Shown one piece after another: positions 14,746 through 14,757 of a DNA stretch of 14,757 bases. The notes below the pieces were generated by a model that was given only the letters and a program-made list of their open reading frames with translations, was not told the origin of the DNA and did not search any database. The number at the start of each line of letters is the position of its first letter. Within the stretch, counting starts at the first letter, position 1. A program made the translations under genes and the position numbers. This DNA comes from a bacterium (GTDB taxonomy: Bacteria; JALSQH01). Location of the stretch: contig JALSQH010000207.1 of NCBI GenBank assembly GCA_026985515.1, forward strand, positions 1-14,757, read 5' to 3'.

Positions 14746-14757
14746 ATGAAAAAGAAG
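14746..14757 (+). CDS. Start of a further gene (3' partial, four codons), possible separate NrdD glycyl-radical peptide
   Basis: A strong AGGAGG at 14732-14737 is followed 8 bases later by ATG AAA AAG AAG, and the window then ends. The short gap after nrdD and the absence of a terminator imply co-transcription. Nothing of the product beyond MKKK is visible. By context it could be the missing C-terminal glycyl-radical segment of NrdD or the activase gene nrdG. Both are inferences. Confidence 0.6.

Overview
The window looks like a piece of the chromosome of an anaerobic bacterium with an outer envelope rich in exported proteins. Three things point to a bacterium: consensus sigma-70-type promoters, strong AGGAGG ribosome binding sites, and NrdR-like operator boxes in front of a ribonucleotide reductase gene. 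Anaerobiosis is suggested by the class III (NrdD) ribonucleotide reductase and by the iron-sulfur-rich glutamate synthase. Heavy AGA/AGG arginine use and the split glutamate synthase resemble what is known from thermophiles such as Thermotogales, but I cannot name the organism from this sequence. No tRNA, rRNA, CRISPR array, insertion sequence or phage gene was recognised. All genes lie on the + strand, and no gene-free stretch exceeds 300 bases.

Layout. (1) Positions 2-760 are the 3' end of a repeat-containing, propeller-like protein that begins upstream of the window. (2) Positions 774-6090 carry a perfect consensus promoter followed by a tightly packed five-gene operon for a split 'archaeal-type' glutamate synthase. 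Its order is: FMN/synthase domain with an N-terminal 2x[4Fe-4S] ferredoxin domain; a four-cluster ferredoxin; an FAD/NAD(H) oxidoreductase; the class II glutamine amidotransferase domain; and the GXGXG beta-helix domain. A small membrane-anchored lipoprotein (6080-6781) overlaps the last gene. (3) Positions 6908-12319 form an A+T-rich block of exported proteins. It holds a large subtilisin-like protein broken by two frame changes and lacking the catalytic Asp, then a secreted propeller-like protein of unknown function. (4) Positions 12518-14757 carry a strong promoter with tandem NrdR-like boxes, an nrdD gene that stops before the glycyl-radical motif, and the first four codons of a further gene 17 bases downstream.

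How they work together. The glutamate synthase genes should make glutamate from glutamine and 2-oxoglutarate. The amidotransferase releases ammonia, the FMN domain makes glutamate, and the ferredoxin plus the FAD/NAD(H) protein appear to replace GltD as the electron-input module. NrdD supplies deoxynucleotides under anaerobic conditions. The exported block in between is unrelated to both and looks like accessory material.

The observations most worth following are the nrdD gene that lacks its glycyl-radical end, with a new start codon just behind it, and the tetranucleotide repeat that puts the subtilisin-like protein out of frame inside its signal peptide. I do not see convincing evidence for a wholly new multi-gene system here.
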